Source: Polydactylus sextarius
Lineage: Eukaryota; Chordata; Actinopteri; Polynemidae
Assembly (NCBI GenBank): GCA_016801845.1
Contig: CM028923.1
Coordinates: 17,220,679 to 17,284,678 of the forward strand
Length of the DNA: 64,000 nt
Reading direction: 5' to 3'
Shown here: positions 61,482 through 64,000 of the stretch, piece by piece
Layout: each line of letters starts with the position of its first letter
Position numbering within the stretch: position 1 is the stretch's first letter
Position numbers and translations under genes: made by a program
Notes under the pieces: generated by a model
The model's input: the letters and a program-made list of their open reading frames with translations, nothing else
Databases searched by the model: none
What the model was told of the DNA's origin: nothing

Positions 61482-61783
61482 GTGTGTGTGTGTGTGCGTG
61501 CGTGTGTGTGATGGCATTCAATGCGGCAGCATTGAAGTCTGCTGTCATTTCTTTTGTCCAATCGGCTTGAAGCTAATTTGCATGAAATTACCAAAAGAAA
61601 TAAAAAAACCTTCTTGAGAGAGGCCCCGGGGCCCCTTTTAGAAAGACACACACACACTGACACACTCTTTGTCTGCTTCATTAGTCCATCAGTCTCTCTC
61701 TCTCTCCACAGGCATCTCAACAACAATAGGATCGTTTCCATGGGAACAAACTGCTTCCAAGGACTCCACAGTTTGGAGACGCT
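38743..61783 (+). CDS. lgr5: leucine-rich repeat G-protein-coupled receptor 5 (N-terminal part)
   Basis: Six coding exons are visible: 38743-39041, 54021-54092, 57263-57334, 59232-59303, 60166-60381, 61712-61783; the gene runs off the right edge. Lgr5 is the R-spondin receptor that potentiates Wnt signalling in epithelial stem cells. Exon 1 encodes a signal peptide (about 1-25), an A/V/S-rich spacer, then the LRR N-cap cysteines C64, C68, C70 and C81 and NLSVFTSYL, which is identical in human LGR5. All introns seen are phase 2, splitting a leucine codon, and each small exon is 72 bp (one LRR) while exon 5 is 216 bp (three LRRs). LRLAGN (exon 2/3 junction), IPRGAFTGLY, RLDANHIS, LRHLWLDDNSLTE, LQAMTLALN and CFQGLHSLETL track human LGR5 closely. 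LGR4 and LGR6 are the alternatives; the exon 2-4 residues and the tspan8/rab21 neighbourhood favour lgr5. Intron 1 is about 15 kb. Confidence 0.94.
39135..39167 (+). repeat. GT/GC dinucleotide tract near the start of lgr5 intron 1
   Basis: (GT)n changes to (GC)n. Alternating purine-pyrimidine DNA of this kind can adopt the Z form. Confidence 0.85.
39340..40950 (+). repeat. diverged long-period satellite, first block
   Basis: About 1.6 kb in which phrases such as CTTAAAGAGG, GAAAAGGTTCC, GATTTCACTGGTTT, CCACAGA...TTTAA and GATGTTTA recur irregularly. For example, CTTTCACTGGTTTTTGAAAA (39650) is echoed by ATTTCACTGGTTTGAAAATG (about 40544). It has no open frame of note and lies in lgr5 intron 1. 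Confidence 0.6.
41732..41821. repeat. 90-bp CA microsatellite
   Basis: Nearly pure (CA)n with one CGCG interruption at about 41755. It is one of the two longest dinucleotide arrays here (the other is at 61415-61511). It lies between the two satellite blocks of lgr5 intron 1. Confidence 0.95.
42050..42600 (+). repeat. diverged satellite, second block with 292-bp period
   Basis: TTAAGACCACTTCAGATG occurs at 42095 and again at 42387. After each, the sequence continues in parallel: GAAAAGGTTCCT, GCTAC, GTTGTTAAAGAGGTTCAA and GATCCTTAAAT or close variants. Same family as 39340-40950, separated by about 1.1 kb of unrelated DNA. Confidence 0.7.
43834..43880. repeat. ACAG/CTGT inverted tetranucleotide repeats
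   Basis: (ACAG)4 at 43834-43849 faces (CTGT)n from 43864, giving a perfect 16-bp stem around 14 bases. Confidence 0.85.
44934..44963. repeat. TA microsatellite
   Basis: About 15 TA units in lgr5 intron 1. A second TA run of similar length lies at 30925-30956 in rab21 intron 1. Confidence 0.9.
45301..45569. repeat. inverted repeat enclosing a CA microsatellite
   Basis: 45301-45356 and 45514-45569 are imperfect reverse complements (blocks CTGACCTCTCTCA, ACCTCAC, GGCAACAG, TCCATTTACCTG). The region between contains the CA tract 45477-45513. An (ACAG)n run (45261-45287) adjoins on the left. Family unknown. Confidence 0.75.
46670..46701. repeat. perfect 12-bp stem hairpin
   Basis: AGTCACCCCTAG (46670-46681) and its exact reverse complement (46690-46701) enclose an 8-base loop. 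Confidence 0.85.
47034..47599. mobile_element. 566-bp foldback (near-palindromic) element
   Basis: The two halves are inverted copies along their length. Outer tips read GGCCGGGAGGTGCAAACCAA and its complement; inner blocks include TTCAGAAAACAAATTAACAA, GACACGAAACATTTTTACAA and ATAAACCGGA. The centre is the palindrome GAACAGCTGTTC (47309-47320). Within each arm a loose unit of about 30 bp (ACATTTTCGAAAACATTTTT type) recurs. No coding capacity and no convincing target duplication; superfamily unknown. Confidence 0.85.
48471..48760 (+). repeat. GTCCCCA/CTAACC interspersed repeat between CA microsatellites (second copy)
   Basis: Close to 19410-19750: the same TCTGGTTTCCATAACTTCAG start, CTAACC units, GACAGGTCCCCATAA, AAGTCCCCACAA, and AAGGAATACCTAGACCACAC running into (CA)n at both ends. 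Confidence 0.8.
48761..52317. other. AT-rich part of lgr5 intron 1, no exon seen
   Basis: Contains an AAT trinucleotide run at about 49358-49379, several long T runs (49470-49640), and an A then GA run at 52110-52140. The open frames here have no recognisable homology or splice context. Confidence 0.5.
52318..52380 (+). pseudogene. Tc1/mariner transposase remnant
   Basis: The frame from 52321 reads QSPDFSPIIQHLWDELQ. This resembles the second-aspartate region of Tc1-like transposases (SPDLNPIEHLWDELE type). Only this short stretch is legible, and the upstream frame is decayed. Confidence 0.55.
52385..52722 (+). repeat. fish interspersed repeat
   Basis: Phrases CACTTCCTGTTGGGCGTGGC, CCAAATTTGGTGTGTATACC, GGGGGTGCTATGGAGTCCCT, AATAATAATAAGAGCTTTTA and CATGCACTTCGGGCCCTAAT are familiar from dispersed fish repeats. 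It directly follows the Tc1 remnant. Confidence 0.65.
52850..53280 (-). pseudogene. decayed non-LTR retrotransposon, reverse transcriptase 3' region
   Basis: Read on the minus strand, the segment matches the end of a fish LINE open frame: a TACCTTGGTCTTGG start, then a frame giving LIYDYDLWVV (compare the LTYGHELWV-type motif). Further on are CATGTGCAGAG-like and GGAGAGGAAGACTAGG-like remnants. Frames are broken by several stops. The clade is not assigned. Confidence 0.5.
53616..53729. repeat. two GT microsatellites
   Basis: (GT)n at about 53616-53643 and 53704-53729, about 300 bp before lgr5 exon 2. Confidence 0.9.
54093..57262 (+). other. lgr5 intron 2
   Basis: Holds the repeat copy at 54285-54470 (see 30995) and, near 56570-56720, a decayed dispersed repeat recognisable by its GTTTGTTTGTTTG run and phrases on either side. 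No additional LRR exon was found. Confidence 0.5.
57476..57560 (+). repeat. SINE-tail-like fish repeat
   Basis: In lgr5 intron 3. CAATTCAATTTTATTTGTAC, then AGTGCCAAAACATAACA and CAAGGCACTTTATA match the common fish motif of the type TTTATTTRTAYAGYRCC...CAAGGCACTTTAC. The related downstream sequence to about 57960 may belong to the same insertion. Confidence 0.6.
58440..58620 (+). repeat. second copy of the CCTGGTGG fish repeat
   Basis: Diverged relative of 26965-27170, same orientation, in lgr5 intron 3. Confidence 0.55.
59304..60165 (+). repeat. lgr5 intron 4 with CA tract and GACAGACAGTTA minisatellite
   Basis: A CA run (about 59308-59335) begins five bases after the exon 4 donor. At about 59600-59745 an irregular minisatellite repeats GACAGACAGTTAGATAGA with variable GGGACGGACAG spacers. 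Confidence 0.8.
60382..61711 (+). other. lgr5 intron 5
   Basis: Contains GCTAGTTACTAGC-like short palindromic runs near 60820-60895, GT tracts at about 61291-61310, and a long array at 61415-61511. The pyrimidine run CTCTCTCTCTCTCCACAG precedes exon 6. Confidence 0.6.
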
Positions 61784-61807
61784 GTGAGTATGTGTGTGTG
61801 TGTGTGA

Positions 61808-61842
<35 letters not shown>

Positions 61843-63459
61843 TGTGTCAGGGTTGAGCTAGGGTCGGGGTGAAGGTTCAGGAGACGTGGAACAAGGTTTT
61901 ATTTATATGTCTGTAAAGGATCTGTAATGACATCTTTTTACAGAAACTTTTCGTAATTTTTTTTTGGTCCGTTGAATCTCTGTTTCATGCGTGTGGTTAG
62001 CGTAGCTTGGAAGGTGTATTTATACTAAATACGTAAACACTGAATCAATTGATTAAATCAATCAATTAATCAAAATGAAATGTATTATTGTCCATAGGTA
62101 GTAATCTGTTGTAAACATACTGTAGTTTTACTATGTTTTTAGTATCTTATCAACATGACAATAGACAGATAAGGTCATATCTCAAAGTCTTTGCTCTATC
62201 TGTCTTGCAACGAAAAAATATGTTGAAACCATTGCATGGTGTAGCACTCTTTCTGGATCCTGCACTTAAAGGAACTAATCTCACAACAAAAAGAAATTCA
62301 GGACGTAGTTTCTACGTTGCATCTTGATTTCCTAATCTACTGGGCGAACCGAGGGTCATAAACACAGAACATGTGTTAATGTTAATGGAAATTTGCTTTA
62401 TCTCGTTATTATCGCGTTAACTTTAACAGCACAAATTTAAAGACATAACCTTAATGTCAGCAGTAAAACGTGTGTAATGTCTGCTTTAGGATTGAGACTT
62501 CACGTCTTAAAGCCCATTTGTTTAGCGTTTATTAGCAACAAGTGAATACTAATACCTGGTTTTAAATGTTATTTCTGGTCACGTATATAATTTGTAATAT
62601 AATTATCAGTTATTATAAAAGTTAGTTATGGTCTAGTAGCAAGTTAGCATTACCTAGAAGTTTGAGACTTGGTTTACAAGTCAGTAAGCTTGAAAAATGT
62701 TGGTTAGTTGGTTAGCTTTATGATGCCAAATTACAATAATGGTTATCAGTATTCCAAGTAAAAGTCCTGCTTTCCGAGTAAAAGTAGAGAAAAAGATGTG
62801 TCAGAACTGATGCTATGCAGAGTAAAACCTGCCAAAAGAAACAACGTTTTAATGCTGTGGCAGCTCTAAGTAGCACCATAACTAGTTTAATCAAAACTAA
62901 TCCTGTGTCCACACAGGACACACTTGCTACACATCTGTTACATGATTAATGGGAACCTTTACACACTGTGTTTTATTGATGACTGACTGAGAGTTTGGTG
63001 TGATCACATAATTCCCTCACAAAGTTCCAGACTGAAGATCCAATCAGCTGCAGTGATTGAAAACACCTGTGTGCATGTGTGTGTGTGTGTGTGCGTGTGT
63101 GTTTGTGCATACTGTAATTGAGTAAACATACTTAGTTACCCTCCACTGTTGGGGACGAACCAGTTTGTGCATTAACCAGTAAGCATGTGATCAGTTTCGT
63201 CAGAGAGGGTTTGTGAAGATTAACCAGTGTGTGTTTACGTTGGTGTGTGTCTGCATGAATCAGTGTGTGTGTGTGTGTGTGTGTGTAACCTTAGGAATGT
63301 GTGTGTGTATAGAAATGTTTCTGTTTTCTCAGTCAAGCAGAGAAGCAGGTTTAAACACACAAACACACACTGCCTTCATTTTGGAAATACTGGCTCTGTG
63401 TGTGGCCCTGGCTGTATGCTAATCATAATTACTATTCATGCACACACACACAAGCAGCA

Positions 63460-63499
<40 letters not shown>

Positions 63500-64000
63500 T
63501 GTGTGCGTGTGGTGGCTGTGTACCTGCCCGATCAGAAATAATAAACCACAGCAGGGCCTCATGTTCATCTGAAACTACCAACACAAACAGAGAGAGACGA
63601 AGAAAACGGAAATGAAAACAGAAAAAAATAAATTAATACAACCGGCTCAGTTCAGACGTTTTGCTAACGTCAGTGTTGAGAGTTCAGCTGCGGCGGTGGC
63701 CGAGCTTTCGCCCCTTTCGTCCCCTTTAAAATTTTTCTGGTTCCAGTAAGTGACGAAAATAGCGGTGAGGAGGAAAAACCCGAAATCCAGCTTTCAAAAC
63801 AGATCTTCAGAAACCTCTGAGGAGCCACAGAAACTCAGAGTAAGCCCCTGAAACCACCAGGAATCATCATTATTGACACCAAGACTAGAAGCATCAAAAA
63901 TTAAAAAACATCGTCAAAGTGTCTTGATCTTAAATCCAATCAGGAAATCACATCATCATTGGTTTTTATCCCTAGTAGCTGGATTTATGTGACTTCAGAG
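61784..64000 (+). other. lgr5 intron 6 (continues off the edge)
   Basis: Begins at the exon 6 donor, immediately followed by GT arrays (about 61790-61847). More GT/CA arrays lie at 63079-63100, 63260-63288 and 63464-63513. I searched for the next LRR exon (expected 72 bp, starting after an acceptor with a leucine-split codon) and did not find it before 64000. Confidence 0.55.

Noticed and set aside
61228..61548. Open frames across the long GT/CA array in lgr5 intron 5
   Set aside because: Translations are poly-TH or poly-VC from a dinucleotide repeat; the same applies to frames at 41570-41932, 53555-53866 and 63213-63615.
1..64000. tRNA and rRNA genes
   Set aside because: No A-box plus B-box pair with a cloverleaf, and no rRNA-like sequence, was noticed by eye; a covariance-model scan would be the proper test.

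Overview
This is vertebrate genomic DNA, almost certainly from a teleost fish. Genes are intron-rich, CA/GT microsatellites are abundant, and many stretches match interspersed repeats I recall from fish genomes. Nothing prokaryotic is present. The gene content recalls human 12q15-q21 (PTPRB/PTPRR, TSPAN8, LGR5, RAB21). I assembled all exons by hand from reading frame, splice sites and remembered family sequence; no alignment was run.

Layout, left to right. (1) At 1713-1797 on the minus strand is the first coding exon of a secreted or receptor-type protein (signal peptide) whose remainder lies off the left edge; ptprr or ptprb is suggested only by position. (2) 2507-4097 holds a non-autonomous DNA transposon with long inverted ends and TTAA flanks. 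(3) Two tandem tetraspanin genes of TSPAN8 type, both plus strand, each of nine coding exons with the same intron phases: 5815-10745 (256 aa) and 14486-20287 (267 aa). (4) 20.3-24.2 kb is intergenic, with a dead non-LTR retrotransposon end, a MITE, two perfect GTCACGTGAC palindromes and a decayed duplicate of the last rab21 exon. (5) rab21, minus strand, 34797-24609, seven coding exons, 220 aa, complete. (6) A 3.5 kb gap leads to a TATA box at 38358. (7) lgr5, plus strand, from 38743; six coding exons (signal peptide, LRR N-cap and the first seven or so LRRs) are visible to 61783. The rest, including the 7TM domain, lies beyond the right edge.

Tetraspanins organise membrane microdomains and Rab21 drives early endosome and integrin traffic; both tetraspanin tails end in a YxxPhi sorting motif. 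Lgr5 is the R-spondin receptor of Wnt-dependent stem cells. They are neighbours through synteny, not an operon or pathway cluster. I found no undescribed multi-gene system. The most unusual material is structural: a 566-bp near-palindromic foldback element and a long-period diverged satellite in lgr5 intron 1, inverted repeat copies around a tetraspanin terminal exon, a duplicated rab21 terminal exon, and simple repeats placed directly at rab21 splice sites.
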